Part shown: positions 34,331 to 43,119 of the stretch, one piece after another | How positions within the stretch are numbered: the stretch's first letter is position 1 | How the letters are laid out: every line of letters starts with the position of its first letter | Source: Desulfitobacterium dehalogenans ATCC 51507 | GTDB taxonomy: Bacteria > Bacillota > Desulfitobacteriia > Desulfitobacteriales > Desulfitobacteriaceae | Length of the DNA stretch: 64,000 bases | Direction of reading: 5' to 3' | Assembly (NCBI RefSeq): GCF_000243155.2 | Contig: NC_018017.1 | Location: 2,170,001 to 2,234,000, forward strand | Translations under genes and position numbers: made by a program | Notes under the pieces: model-generated | The model's input: only the letters and a program-made list of their open reading frames with translations | Database searches by the model: none | Told to the model about the DNA's origin: nothing

Positions 34331-36006
34331 ACCTCAAGCCTCCCGACCACTCCGGGGGGAACAACCACAGAACCCCGGATTATTTGACCAACTGTTTCGT
34401 AACCTTTAACAACTGGGAAAAAATCAAAAGGTTGGGTCTTAAATTCCAGTTCATTAAGATCTAAACCAATGCTTTGGGCCCTTTCACGGGCAATTCCGTG
34501 CAGGAATTCCTGGATCTCCTTATGGGGACGTTTTGAACCCAGCCATTCCCTCTGTTCTCCGAATTCCTCAATTCGGTAGGAGCGGATCGTCGTATCCAAA
34601 TGAAGGGTACAGGATAAGGTCGGCCGGGCTAAGGCCGCACCGATGGCATTAGAGACATCCGCATGTTGGGTAAAGCGTACAGGCAAGTGGACTTTGTCTT
34701 CCAAGGAAGGAGCGATGCCCCGGGCACTGCCGCCACTGACCCAGATATAAAAATCTTTGGCACTATGGGGGTGGAGAACCTCCCACACCTTATAGGCGGG
34801 TTCCTCTTGCCACTCCTTATGTAAGATAGAGAAAGCGTTGGCTACCTCTTCCGCAAACTTCTCTAAAATTTTCAGAGCTAATTGATGAAGAGCTTGGGGA
34901 TTCCGGGCTTCCGGAGATAACAAAGAAGCTAAGCCTTCTTCAGCCCGGGCATAATCTCCATGCTCTACCCGTTTCAAATAGCGCATGGCATCGGTGGGGG
35001 TTGGGTATTCCCCTCCCAAACAATAGGCCGGGCCCTTGCGATAGGGAGCAAGGGTAAAGCCCTCAGGCACATCAGGTGAAGGCAAAACGGCAGAATCTCC
35101 TCCGACAGGGATGGAACGGGTGGCTAAGGTGGGAATCAAGGTCAAAAAAGGACCGATTTGTGCACCGTGAGCACTGAGGAGAGGTTCTCCCGACAGAATC
35201 AGGCCGATATCCGTGGTCGTTCCCCCAATATCCACTACCACAAAGGACTGCCGGGGATCCGTTTGGGCCAAAGCGCCAATGACGCTGGCTGCAGGACCGG
35301 AATTAATGGACTCCACCGGACGGAGCTGATCAATGGGTAAGATTCCTCCATCCGCTTTCAGAGCGGTAATCCCAGCCTTCGAGCCATTTTTCTCCACGGC
35401 CTGATGCAATTGGGAGGCGAATGTTTTAAAAAGGTTTTTGCTGGCGGTGTTGAGATAGGTGGTGAGACTGCGGCGGTAAAAATTGGCATGCCCCCATTCA
35501 CAGCCCAAAGCAATATCCAGTTGGGGATACTTCTTGCTCAAAAACTGAGCTAAGCTATCTTCCAGAAGATTATTCCGGTGAGAAAACTTACTGACAACGG
35601 CTGCCTGATGGACGGATTCAAAATCCAGCCGGTTGCAAAGCCTCCGCCATTCCAACTCATCCGGGGGAGACACCTCCCTGCCCCGATAGTCGATTTCACC
35701 CATGAGTGCATGATAGGGTACAGGCCAGGGCAGAGCATCCAACCGCATACCGGAGCCTGGAAAGAGAAATAATTCTATAGGAGGCAATTTGTTTTCCAGA
35801 ATGGCATTGGTCACCAAAGTAGTACTGACTGTAATCTGCTCAACAGGCTGTTTAAAGACATCAAGATGTTCCAGAGCATGGAGCAAGGTGTCCAACAAAT
35901 TATCTTGTTGAGTAGGAACTTTAGCTTTATTGATCAGGCGATTGTTGTGAATAAGTACCCCATCAGTAAACGTCCCTCCGACGTCAATTCCAACTTGGTA
36001 TGCCAT
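34327..36006 (-). CDS. Hydantoinase/oxoprolinase (HyuA) family protein
   Basis: A 559-aa protein of the ASKHA-fold hydantoinase A/5-oxoprolinase family, which opens cyclic imides or lactams in an ATP-dependent way. It begins with VGIDVGGTFTDGVLI, and phosphate-binding motifs recur at DIGGTTTDIG and VSGGSARG. No HyuB subunit follows, so it is a stand-alone type and the substrate is unknown. ATG 36006 follows CGAGGAGG; the open frame beyond it (to 36123) runs through an intergenic repeat and is not coding. It is coupled by overlap to the HDAC-family gene. Confidence 0.87.
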   Translation of the reverse strand: MAYQVGIDVGGTFTDGVLIHNNRLINKAKVPTQQDNLLDTLLHALEHLDVFKQPVEQITVSTTLVTNAILENKLPPIELFLFPGSGMRLDALPWPVPYHALMGEIDYRGREVSPPDELEWRRLCNRLDFESVHQAAVVSKFSHRNNLLEDSLAQFLSKKYPQLDIALGCEWGHANFYRRSLTTYLNTASKNLFKTFASQLHQAVEKNGSKAGITALKADGGILPIDQLRPVESINSGPAASVIGALAQTDPRQSFVVVDIGGTTTDIGLILSGEPLLSAHGAQIGPFLTLIPTLATRSIPVGGDSAVLPSPDVPEGFTLAPYRKGPAYCLGGEYPTPTDAMRYLKRVEHGDYARAEEGLASLLSPEARNPQALHQLALKILEKFAEEVANAFSILHKEWQEEPAYKVWEVLHPHSAKDFYIWVSGGSARGIAPSLEDKVHLPVRFTQHADVSNAIGAALARPTLSCTLHLDTTIRSYRIEEFGEQREWLGSKRPHKEIQEFLHGIARERAQSIGLDLNELEFKTQPFDFFPVVKGYETVGQIIRGSVVVPPGVVGRLEV

Positions 36007-36035
36007 AATTACCCTCCTCGTATAATTTACATTAT

Positions 36036-36157
36036 TGTCCGGGTCGTGTAGCTTTACACACATCCGTTCACCCAAGCACTCCGGGGCTGGCATCATTTCG
36101 CTTCCACGCCCCTTCGTTGCCATGGGTTCTCTCCTGTGCGTAAAGCTACGCTTGCGG
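36036..36157. repeat. Dispersed intergenic repeat, short copy C (opposite orientation)
   Basis: Bounded by GTGTAGCTTTACACACA (36046-36062) and TGTGCGTAAAGCTACGC (36135-36151), the same arms as copies A and B. It shares the CTCCGGGGCTGG core in reverse orientation, with most of the interior missing. It sits between mutS and the hydantoinase-like gene. Confidence 0.75.
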
Positions 36158-36178
36158 GTCTTTTATGAACCTACTAAT

Positions 36179-38731
36179 CTAAATAGATTCAGATGCTTTA
36201 ATGCGTTCTTTTAAATCAAACAAGTAGTCTAAGGCCTGCCTTGGGGTCAAATCCTCCAATGAAAGCTCGCCAACTTCCTGTAACAGCGGATCCAGGGGCT
36301 GAACCTCGAACAAGGACAGTTGGGTCATCTTCTCCCTATTCAACAAATGAGCTTGGCGGCTTTCCTTGGAGGAGGATTCCAATTCATGCAGGATGATTTT
36401 TGCCCTTTGCAAGAGATTCGCGGGCAGACCGGCCAATTTTGCCACTTGAATCCCATAACTGCGGTCGGCGCGGCCTGGAATAATCTTATGCAGAAAAACA
36501 ATCTCTTCCCCATGTTCCCGAACCCCGACATGAAGATTAAAGATACCGGCATGAGTTTCTTCTAAATCAGTAAGTTCATGATAATGAGTAGCAAAGAGAG
36601 TTTTCGGTTTGTTCTCTTGACCGGCTAAGTACTCTGCTACAGCCCAGGCAATGCTGAGACCATCATAGGTGGCTGTCCCCCGTCCCACTTCATCGAGGAT
36701 GATGAGGCTATGGGGTGTAACATGGCGCAGAATATGGGCTACCTCATACATCTCCACCATAAAGGTGCTTTGTCCTGAGGCCAAATCATCGGATGCCCCC
36801 ACCCGGGTGAAGATATGATCGGCGATGGGAATGGTGGCCTGCTGTGCAGGGACGAAGCAGCCGATCTGGGCCATGAGGACGATCAGGGCTACCTGCCGCA
36901 TATAGGTGGATTTACCGGCCATATTGGGACCGGTGATTAAGGCCAGATGTTTGTCCGGAGTCAAGAGGGTATCGTTGGGGACAAAGGAAGTATCCTGAAG
37001 CATGGATTCCACCACAGGATGCCGCCCCTCGATGATGGTGAGGCTCCCCTCCATCATCATCACAGGACGGGAATAATGATGGCGCACTGCCGCTTCCGCC
37101 AGACTGGTATAGACATCGATTTCGGCCAGAGAATGAGCAGCCTCTAAAATCCTGGCAGCATGCTGACGGACTTTTTCCCGGAGTTCCAGAAAGAGCTGAT
37201 ATTCCAACTGGGTAACTTTCTCCTCGGCACCCAGGATTTTCTGTTCATATTCCTTCAACTCCGGAGTGATAAAACGCTCGGCATTGGCTAAGGTTTGTTT
37301 GCGAATGTATTCAGGAGGGATGAGATGGGAATTAGCATGAGTCACTTCGATATAATACCCAAATACTTTATTATATCCCACTTTAAGGGAGCGAATTCCG
37401 GTCCGATCCTTTTCCATACTTTCTAATTTTGCCACCCAGGCTTTTCCTCCGGAGGATATGCTGCGCAGCTCATCGATTTCCTCTGAGTAGCCGGCTTTCA
37501 GCAAGTTTCCATCCCTCAAGGAGATCGGTGCTTCCGGGTTGATCGCCTGTTCCAAAGTCAAAGCTAAGGAGTCCAGACCTTCCAGGGTGGGGATAAAGGC
37601 TTGAAGGGGCTCTGATTTTCCCTCGGCAAGTAAAGCCCGGAGTTGGGGCAGAACCCCTAAGGTCTGGGATAAGGACAATAAGTCCCGGGCATTGGCGGTG
37701 CCATAGGAGACTTTTCCCATCAGACGCTCCAGATCAAAGACTTTGCTGAAAAGTTGAATAAGGTCCCCCCGCAAAAAGCTATCCTCAACCAAGGCTTCCA
37801 CATAATCCAAACGCTTGTCAATGTCCTCTTTAAGAAGCAGGGGCTGCTCGATCCAACGCCTGAGCAGGCGACCCCCAAAGGCGGTCTTCGTAAAATCCAG
37901 AACGGATAATAAGGTTCCCTTTTTCCCCTGTCCGCGAATGGATTCCGTAAGCTCCAGATTTCTTCGGGTCCAGGGATCAAGAAGCATCCAGTGCTCAGGT
38001 CGATAGGCATTGACCTTCAGAATATGGGAAGGTTCAATACCGGGAGAGGTTTCCAGGATATATTGCCAAAGGCCGTTAGCGGCTTTCATCGCTGTGGGAA
38101 ATTCCTGAAACAACTCCCTTTGTTCAGTAAATCGTTCTTCGAGTAAGGTGTGTTGATAGGTTTTCTTTTCGCGCTGGGTAAGATAATAAGGGCGCCAGTG
38201 CTTTGATTTGAGGAGCTCCGCTGGGAGCAGCAATTCGGAAGGACGAATCCGGGAAAGCTCAGTGGTTAATATATCTAAGGATTGAGTCTGAAAAACCGTG
38301 AATTCCCCTGTGGAGACATCCACAAAAGCCAATCCCCATTCCTGATCATGGTAGACCGCGGCTAAAAAGTTATTGGCTTGCTCTACTAAGGAATCCGTTA
38401 AAGTACCTGGAGAAATGATCCGGATAATCTCTCTTTTCACGATCCCTTTGGCGGTTTGGGGGTCCTCCACTTGCTCACATAAAGCTACTTTATAACCGGC
38501 GGAAACCAGCTTCACAAGATAGCCCTCTACGGCATGATGGGGAACACCGCACATGGGAATCCTTTCCCCTCCTCCGGAATCACGGCCGGTTAAGGCAATT
38601 TCCAGAATAGGAGCAGCGGTCCGGGCATCCTCACCAAACATTTCATAAAAATCTCCTAAACGGAAGAAAAGGATCGCATCAGGAGCTTGAGATTTTATGG
38701 ATTTATATTGTTGCATCATCGGTGTGGTCAT
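36179..38731 (-). CDS. mutS: DNA mismatch repair protein MutS
   Basis: An 850-aa mismatch-recognition ATPase. The N-terminal mismatch-binding motif FFRLGDFYEMF contains the stacking Phe and the Glu. The C-terminal ABC-type ATPase has GPNMAGKSTYMRQ and the DEVGRGTATYDG signature, and ends with the dimerising helix-turn-helix (LDYLFDLKERIK). ATG 38731 follows AAGGAG. mutL lies 3.2 kb downstream with two unrelated enzymes and a repeat between them. Confidence 0.98.
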   Translation of the reverse strand: MTTPMMQQYKSIKSQAPDAILFFRLGDFYEMFGEDARTAAPILEIALTGRDSGGGERIPMCGVPHHAVEGYLVKLVSAGYKVALCEQVEDPQTAKGIVKREIIRIISPGTLTDSLVEQANNFLAAVYHDQEWGLAFVDVSTGEFTVFQTQSLDILTTELSRIRPSELLLPAELLKSKHWRPYYLTQREKKTYQHTLLEERFTEQRELFQEFPTAMKAANGLWQYILETSPGIEPSHILKVNAYRPEHWMLLDPWTRRNLELTESIRGQGKKGTLLSVLDFTKTAFGGRLLRRWIEQPLLLKEDIDKRLDYVEALVEDSFLRGDLIQLFSKVFDLERLMGKVSYGTANARDLLSLSQTLGVLPQLRALLAEGKSEPLQAFIPTLEGLDSLALTLEQAINPEAPISLRDGNLLKAGYSEEIDELRSISSGGKAWVAKLESMEKDRTGIRSLKVGYNKVFGYYIEVTHANSHLIPPEYIRKQTLANAERFITPELKEYEQKILGAEEKVTQLEYQLFLELREKVRQHAARILEAAHSLAEIDVYTSLAEAAVRHHYSRPVMMMEGSLTIIEGRHPVVESMLQDTSFVPNDTLLTPDKHLALITGPNMAGKSTYMRQVALIVLMAQIGCFVPAQQATIPIADHIFTRVGASDDLASGQSTFMVEMYEVAHILRHVTPHSLIILDEVGRGTATYDGLSIAWAVAEYLAGQENKPKTLFATHYHELTDLEETHAGIFNLHVGVREHGEEIVFLHKIIPGRADRSYGIQVAKLAGLPANLLQRAKIILHELESSSKESRQAHLLNREKMTQLSLFEVQPLDPLLQEVGELSLEDLTPRQALDYLFDLKERIKASESI

Positions 38732-38809
38732 TGTTATAGACTCCTTAGAGAGAAACTTTGTTAGTAGGTGATGTGCAGAAAAACGCTACATTGAAAGCTC
38801 CGAAGCAGA

Positions 38810-39500
38810 TTCTCCAGGATTTTGCTTTACACCGGTCGCTCCATAAGCTGCGCGGACAAAACTAACGCTCAAGCCCTCCGCTGCGTCGGGTGCACCTGCG
38901 CCGCTAAGTAATCTCTGTGGCGTGGCGGCTTGGGCGAAACCCTCACCCGGGTTTCGTGGCTAAATCGGCTCCTCGAAAGCACTGCTTTCGCACTTGTTCT
39001 CAATGGCCGGTTGGAAACGTCCTGTTTCCAACCCGACTCCGCTGCGTACTTTTCGCGAAGTTTTGTTTCCACTCGCTTAAATTCGCTCACTTTTGTAATG
39101 CAAAATCCTTGGGATGCTTTTCGGATCTGTTTATGCAGGGCTTTGCAGGATAAGTTACGCGACCCGAGCAACTTTTTCCGTCTTTACCGACGCCGCTTGA
39201 GCGGCATGGTCGGCTACTCTGGGAACGACCCCAGAAAGTCCTTACAAAAGGCTCCAGGACCTCAAGAAGAAACTGAAAAAGACCCAGAAGTGTAGCTTTA
39301 CGCACAAAAGCGAACGGATTTAGTGGAGGGGCGGTCGGGTTAACGAGGCTTTCTTAACGTAGCGAGCCACCGGTTTACATGCAGAAAGCAGCGGGGTTTG
39401 GCGGAGCTGTTAAGAAAGCGAGTTGACCAGCCCTGAAGCTATAGAGAGAGCATTGTGCGTAAAGCTACACAACTCGGACAACGCTTTTCATCCCCTACCG
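38810..39500. repeat. Dispersed intergenic repeat, copy B (~690 bp)
   Basis: Same orientation and order of elements as copy A: outer arms AGGATTTTGCTTTACA (38816-38831) and a 15/16 match at 39094-39109; the identical 10-bp hairpin GGTTGGAAAC/GTTTCCAACC (39009-39033); then a unit with perfect 18-bp arms (39290-39307 and 39453-39470) holding CTTTCTTAAC/GTTAAGAAAG (39349-39358 and 39409-39418). It has extra internal sequence (~38883-39000) absent from copy A. No gene was found in 38732-39625; this block separates mutS from ricA-miaB. Confidence 0.88.
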
Positions 39501-39540
39501 ATACCGCCTAAGTGGCATGGCCACCTATCCTGTATATTCT

Positions 39541-39568
39541 AAAGGGAAGAGTGTACACTCTTCCCTTT
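39541..39568 (-). terminator. 28-bp perfect palindrome, probable terminator of miaB-ricA
   Basis: AAAGGGAAGAGTGT directly followed by its reverse complement, 58 bp after the ricA-like stop. There is no clean T run on either side, so termination efficiency is uncertain. Confidence 0.6.
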
Positions 39569-39625
39569 CCTTCGCTCCCTCAAAATAAGGTAACTATCTC
39601 CACTCATTTCTATAATATCGCGAGC

Positions 39626-40021
39626 TTATGAACAGCTTCCCCCGCAACCTGAACATCCTGTGTCACAGGAGCAGCTTCCCCCATTGGGATCATTGGCAAT
39701 GGCTTGAGCTAATACACCATTAATGGTATCCAGCATTTTCGTGAATTGCTCTTGAGCTTGCAGATAGGCAGCAATTGGAGGATACCCTTCCACTTTCGCT
39801 TCCATAGCATCAATGGCCTGTTGTACCTCATCTGTTAACTCTTGACCTTGGGCTTGGAGCTCATACACTCGCTGTTGCTCATTTTGAAAATCAGCAATGA
39901 TTTGCTGAGCTTGCTCGTCAGCCATCATGGCTTCTTCTGTGCTGCGTAAATTTTGTAATTCAACACTTTTTGCTATAGCTGCAGCTAGAACTTCGGCTTT
40001 TTCCATAATTTCCGCCGTCAT
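39626..40021 (-). CDS. YlbF/YmcA-family protein (RicA-like) with Cys-rich tail
   Basis: A 131-aa helical protein of the YlbF/YmcA family (about residues 1-112). It ends in a short tail with six cysteines (GGSCSCDTGCSGCGGSCS). In Bacillus, RicA, RicF and RicT form a complex that carries [4Fe-4S] clusters and affects RNase Y mRNA maturation, biofilm and sporulation. Being directly downstream of miaB matches ymcA (ricA) in Bacillus, but the Cys tail could equally suggest RicF. ATG 40021 follows GGAGG with 7-bp spacing; the frame is open to 40084. Confidence 0.82.
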   Translation of the reverse strand: MTAEIMEKAEVLAAAIAKSVELQNLRSTEEAMMADEQAQQIIADFQNEQQRVYELQAQGQELTDEVQQAIDAMEAKVEGYPPIAAYLQAQEQFTKMLDTINGVLAQAIANDPNGGSCSCDTGCSGCGGSCS

Positions 40022-40094
40022 TACAACACCTCCATCTTCGATTGATTCTACACTTTTTTCTTGATTCCTGCTTTTAACCTTCAATTATTATTTA

Positions 40095-41435
40095 TTATAT
40101 GCCTTCGACGCATTCTCCAAACAATGTCCAGGAATTGGCGTCCTGAATCAGCACTTGAACCAAAGTGCCCATTAATTTAGCTTCTCCAGGAAATACTACC
40201 AGCTCATTGCCTCTGGTACGTCCGGTAAGACGATCGGGATTGGATTTACTTGGCCCTTCCACCAGAACTTCGTAGGTCTTGCCGATCATTTCCTGCCGCC
40301 AAGTCAGACTTTGGGCATTCTGGACATTGATTAAGTGCTGTAGGCGGCGTTTCTTAATGTCCAGAGGAATTTGCTCTGCCATTTGGGCTGCGGGTGTACC
40401 GGAACGTTTTGAATACATAAAGGTAAAGGCTTGACTGTATCTCACTTCCCGAACTAAATCCAAGGTTTGCTCAAAATCCTCTTCCGTCTCCCCAGGAAAA
40501 CCGACGATGATATCCGTAGTTAAACTGGCCTGGGGAATGATGGCCTTAATTTTGGCAATCCGGCTTAAATAGTATTCCCGGGTGTATTTACGATTCATAC
40601 TTTTGAGAATCTCATTGCTGCCGGCCTGAAAAGGAAGATGGATATGCTCGCAAAGATGGGTGCCCTGGGCGATGGTTTCGATCAATTTATCCGATAGATC
40701 TTTAGGATGGGAGGTCATAAAACGCACTCTCCATAGCCCATCAATGGCATCCACGGCCTTGAGCAAATCAGCAAAATCATAAGCTCTGTCTAAGTCCTGA
40801 CCATATGAGTTAACATTTTGACCGAGTAAGGTCACTTCCCGACAGCCTGTCTTGACTAAGGCACTGATCTCTTCCACGATATCTTCAGGTTTACGGCTGC
40901 GCTCACGGCCGCGGACATGAGGAACAATACAATAAGTGCAAAAATTGTCGCAGCCATAACTGATATTGACGAAAGCCTTAAGTTTTCCTTTTTCTGCGAG
41001 AGGAACCGATTCCTGAGTTTCTTTCGGCTTTTCCCAGACCTCGGCCACTTTCCCCTTCTCCTCGGATTCCTCTAAGAGACGCTGAAATTCATGAATATTA
41101 TGGGTTCCCGCCCAGATATCCACATGGGGAGCTCTTTTTCTAAGCCGTTCTAAGGCACCCGGCTGCTGAACCATACATCCGGAAATGGCGATTTTCAATT
41201 GAGGATTTGCTTCTTTCAAGTGCTTGAGTTCGCCGATTTTACCCAGAATTTTATTTTCTGCACTTTCGCGAACACAACAGGTATTAATAATAATGAGGTC
41301 GGCCTTTTCCAACTCCTGAGACCGGATATACCCTTTTTGGCTGGATATCTCGGTCAAGGTATCGGCATCACGCTCCGACATTTGACACCCATAGGCTAGA
41401 GTGACGACCTTCTTTTGGGCTTTGGTGCTTGACAT
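40095..41435 (-). CDS. miaB: tRNA-2-methylthio-N6-dimethylallyladenosine synthase MiaB
   Basis: A 446-aa radical-SAM methylthiotransferase that converts i6A37 to ms2i6A37 in tRNA. Its three domains are the N-terminal UPF0004 domain, with cysteines in YGCQMSERD, NTCCVRE and SGCMVQQ (auxiliary cluster); the radical SAM domain with CDNFCTYCIVP; and the C-terminal TRAM domain (~375-440). ATG 41435 follows AGGAGTG. It acts after MiaA. Confidence 0.97.
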   Translation of the reverse strand: MSSTKAQKKVVTLAYGCQMSERDADTLTEISSQKGYIRSQELEKADLIIINTCCVRESAENKILGKIGELKHLKEANPQLKIAISGCMVQQPGALERLRKRAPHVDIWAGTHNIHEFQRLLEESEEKGKVAEVWEKPKETQESVPLAEKGKLKAFVNISYGCDNFCTYCIVPHVRGRERSRKPEDIVEEISALVKTGCREVTLLGQNVNSYGQDLDRAYDFADLLKAVDAIDGLWRVRFMTSHPKDLSDKLIETIAQGTHLCEHIHLPFQAGSNEILKSMNRKYTREYYLSRIAKIKAIIPQASLTTDIIVGFPGETEEDFEQTLDLVREVRYSQAFTFMYSKRSGTPAAQMAEQIPLDIKKRRLQHLINVQNAQSLTWRQEMIGKTYEVLVEGPSKSNPDRLTGRTRGNELVVFPGEAKLMGTLVQVLIQDANSWTLFGECVEGI

Positions 41436-41602
41436 ACTTATAGTTTCACTCCTGAAAAGTAGTATTCTTCATAAAGGATAACATAATTCAATACAGGCCG
41501 CCAGTCAAGATAGGCCGTGAAGGATTTTACGAATTTTTTCTGGTTCTTTTTCGGTGTAGAAGGTGATTTATTTGGGTATCCTTAATGATGGAGGTGATAC
41601 GA

Positions 41603-41779
41603 ATGGCTAATCCAAAAGTTTTATGCAATGTGGCAGAGTGCAAATATAATGAAGCAGCAAGACTATGTCATGCCGGGGAAATTCAAGTCACGAAGCATCA
41701 TGCTGAGGTTCGTACTTCTGAAGCTACCGACTGCGGCACCTTCGAATTAGGTGACGGAAGAGAAAAAGTAGTGGATTAA
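41603..41779 (+). CDS. Small DUF1540 protein
   Basis: A 58-aa protein with one DUF1540 unit: CNVAECKYN, then LCHAGEIQV and a final TDCGTFE, giving four conserved cysteines that probably bind a metal. DUF1540 proteins are widespread in spore-forming Clostridia; the function is unknown. ATG 41603 follows GGAGGTGATACGA. It is isolated on the plus strand between the miaB and hydrogenase operons. Confidence 0.85.
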   Translation: MANPKVLCNVAECKYNEAARLCHAGEIQVTKHHAEVRTSEATDCGTFELGDGREKVVD

Positions 41780-41788
41780 GCATGTGAT

Positions 41789-41818
41789 AAGGGAACCGGA
41801 AAGACCGGTTCCCTTTAG
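41789..41818. terminator. Terminator downstream of the DUF1540 gene
   Basis: A perfect 11-bp stem, AAGGGAACCGG (41789-41799) with CCGGTTCCCTT (41805-41815), 5-nt loop. It may act on both strands because the hydrogenase operon converges on it. Confidence 0.88.
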
Positions 41819-41848
41819 TCATTTTATTAAGTTGCTTCCGGGATGGGA

Positions 41849-42343
41849 TTAAGGGTTCCCCTGGCGGAATTCTCCATGCTGAATAATGTGCTGAATTTCT
41901 TCCAGAACAAGATCCTTGACTCTGGGTAATACCCCTCGAATCTCAGGAGTCAATTCCAATCCCATGTCCAGGCTTTTGGGCTGAATACCAAAGATAAGAG
42001 TTTTAGGTGCAGTCCCTAATATATTAGCCATAGCTAATACTTCCAAGATTCCCACTTGATGAAAGGATACCTCAAATTGAGAGGGCATGACCCGAATATC
42101 CTCCGGTTCAAATCGGAAAATCGCCCCAGGCTCATCCTTGGCATTGACGGCATCGACGATGATGAGGTAGTCTACTTCTTTAATGAGATGAACCAATTCA
42201 AGTCCTGCAGTTCCACCTTCCAGAAGTTCTACATTATCCGGCAGAGTTTCCTGGGATAATAGCGTGAGAAACTGAACCCCGAGCCCTTCATCGGAAAGTA
42301 GAACATTCCCTACTCCCATGACCATAATCTTCGGTTGCAGCAT
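41849..42343 (-). CDS. [NiFe] hydrogenase maturation endopeptidase (HyaD/HybD family)
   Basis: A 164-aa protease that removes the C-terminal peptide of the large subunit after Ni insertion. The Ni-sensing residues align with those of HybD: Glu19 (SDEGLG), Asp64 (VDAVNA) and His95 (SFHQVG). It is the last gene of the hydrogenase operon, with ATG 42343 after AAAGGG. No hyp genes are in the window, so other maturation factors must be elsewhere. Confidence 0.93.
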   Translation of the reverse strand: MLQPKIMVMGVGNVLLSDEGLGVQFLTLLSQETLPDNVELLEGGTAGLELVHLIKEVDYLIIVDAVNAKDEPGAIFRFEPEDIRVMPSQFEVSFHQVGILEVLAMANILGTAPKTLIFGIQPKSLDMGLELTPEIRGVLPRVKDLVLEEIQHIIQHGEFRQGNP

Positions 42344-42424
42344 TGTTTTGACCCTTTCTGAAAACCTTCGTCTTTTCTCTAATGATACGCGGCCCGAACT
42401 ATACAGTCAAGGACTGCAGAAGGA

Positions 42425-43048
42425 TTAAGGTTGAGCCGTAGTCGTCTTTCCAGAAGGTGTGGTCTTATCCTTCGCACGGGTTTTGCCAAAAAACATATAC
42501 CAGAATTGATCCACTGCTTCCGTGAATACCATGTAAACATGAACGGCGATAATGGCAATGAACAGCCAGGTGATAACATAGTGGAATCCACGGATAGCAG
42601 CTAAACCACCTAAAGTGGCTTCTAAGCCGGGAAACGCCATGGGCAGATAAAGGATTGCCCCTGTAAGGATCTGCAGTACGGCCAAGATAGGCAGACCGAT
42701 ATAAGCAAGCTTCTGCAGCGGATTATAGGGATTGGGGTTAGCGGGATGGTCCTTTTGAATGAACAAGTAATATTTAATTTGGGGTATGAAGGTCTTGACA
42801 TCATGGGAGTCAAGAAGAAACTTCTTGAAATCCCTGTGCTTGGTGAAAAAAGAGATATAGAAGCGCACTATGCCGGTGAAGATTAAACTAAACATAAAGA
42901 TAAAGTGGATATTGCGGACAAGATTCATCGGCATTCCCTGATAAGGAGAATGAATCATAAATCCTGTAATGATCAAGGCAATAAAATTGATCAGGTTAAT
43001 CCAATGGGTAATCCGATGAGATAACGGATGTTCGGCTGGATTCGCCAT
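42425..43048 (-). CDS. [NiFe] hydrogenase b-type cytochrome subunit (HyaC/HupC-like)
   Basis: A ~207-aa integral membrane cytochrome b with about four to five hydrophobic segments (~17-36, 48-68, 120-142, 160-185). Likely heme-ligand histidines are in HPLSHRITHW, NIHFIF and HYVITWLFIAIIAVHVY. It links the periplasmic-side hydrogenase dimer to the quinone pool. ATG 43048 is preferred (GAGGGAAAAG upstream) over the open frame to 43093. It follows the large-subunit gene by 71 bp. Confidence 0.9.
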   Translation of the reverse strand: MANPAEHPLSHRITHWINLINFIALIITGFMIHSPYQGMPMNLVRNIHFIFMFSLIFTGIVRFYISFFTKHRDFKKFLLDSHDVKTFIPQIKYYLFIQKDHPANPNPYNPLQKLAYIGLPILAVLQILTGAILYLPMAFPGLEATLGGLAAIRGFHYVITWLFIAIIAVHVYMVFTEAVDQFWYMFFGKTRAKDKTTPSGKTTTAQP

Positions 43049-43119
43049 ACTTTTCCCTCGCTTTCTCTTCCATTTCTTATTGATCCTTATCAATCCTCAT
43101 GAACCATCAGCCAAAGTTA

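Noticed and set aside
36007-36123. Extended N-terminus for the hydantoinase-like protein
   Set aside because: It is read through repeat copy C; ATG 36006 has a strong ribosome site and starts the conserved domain.
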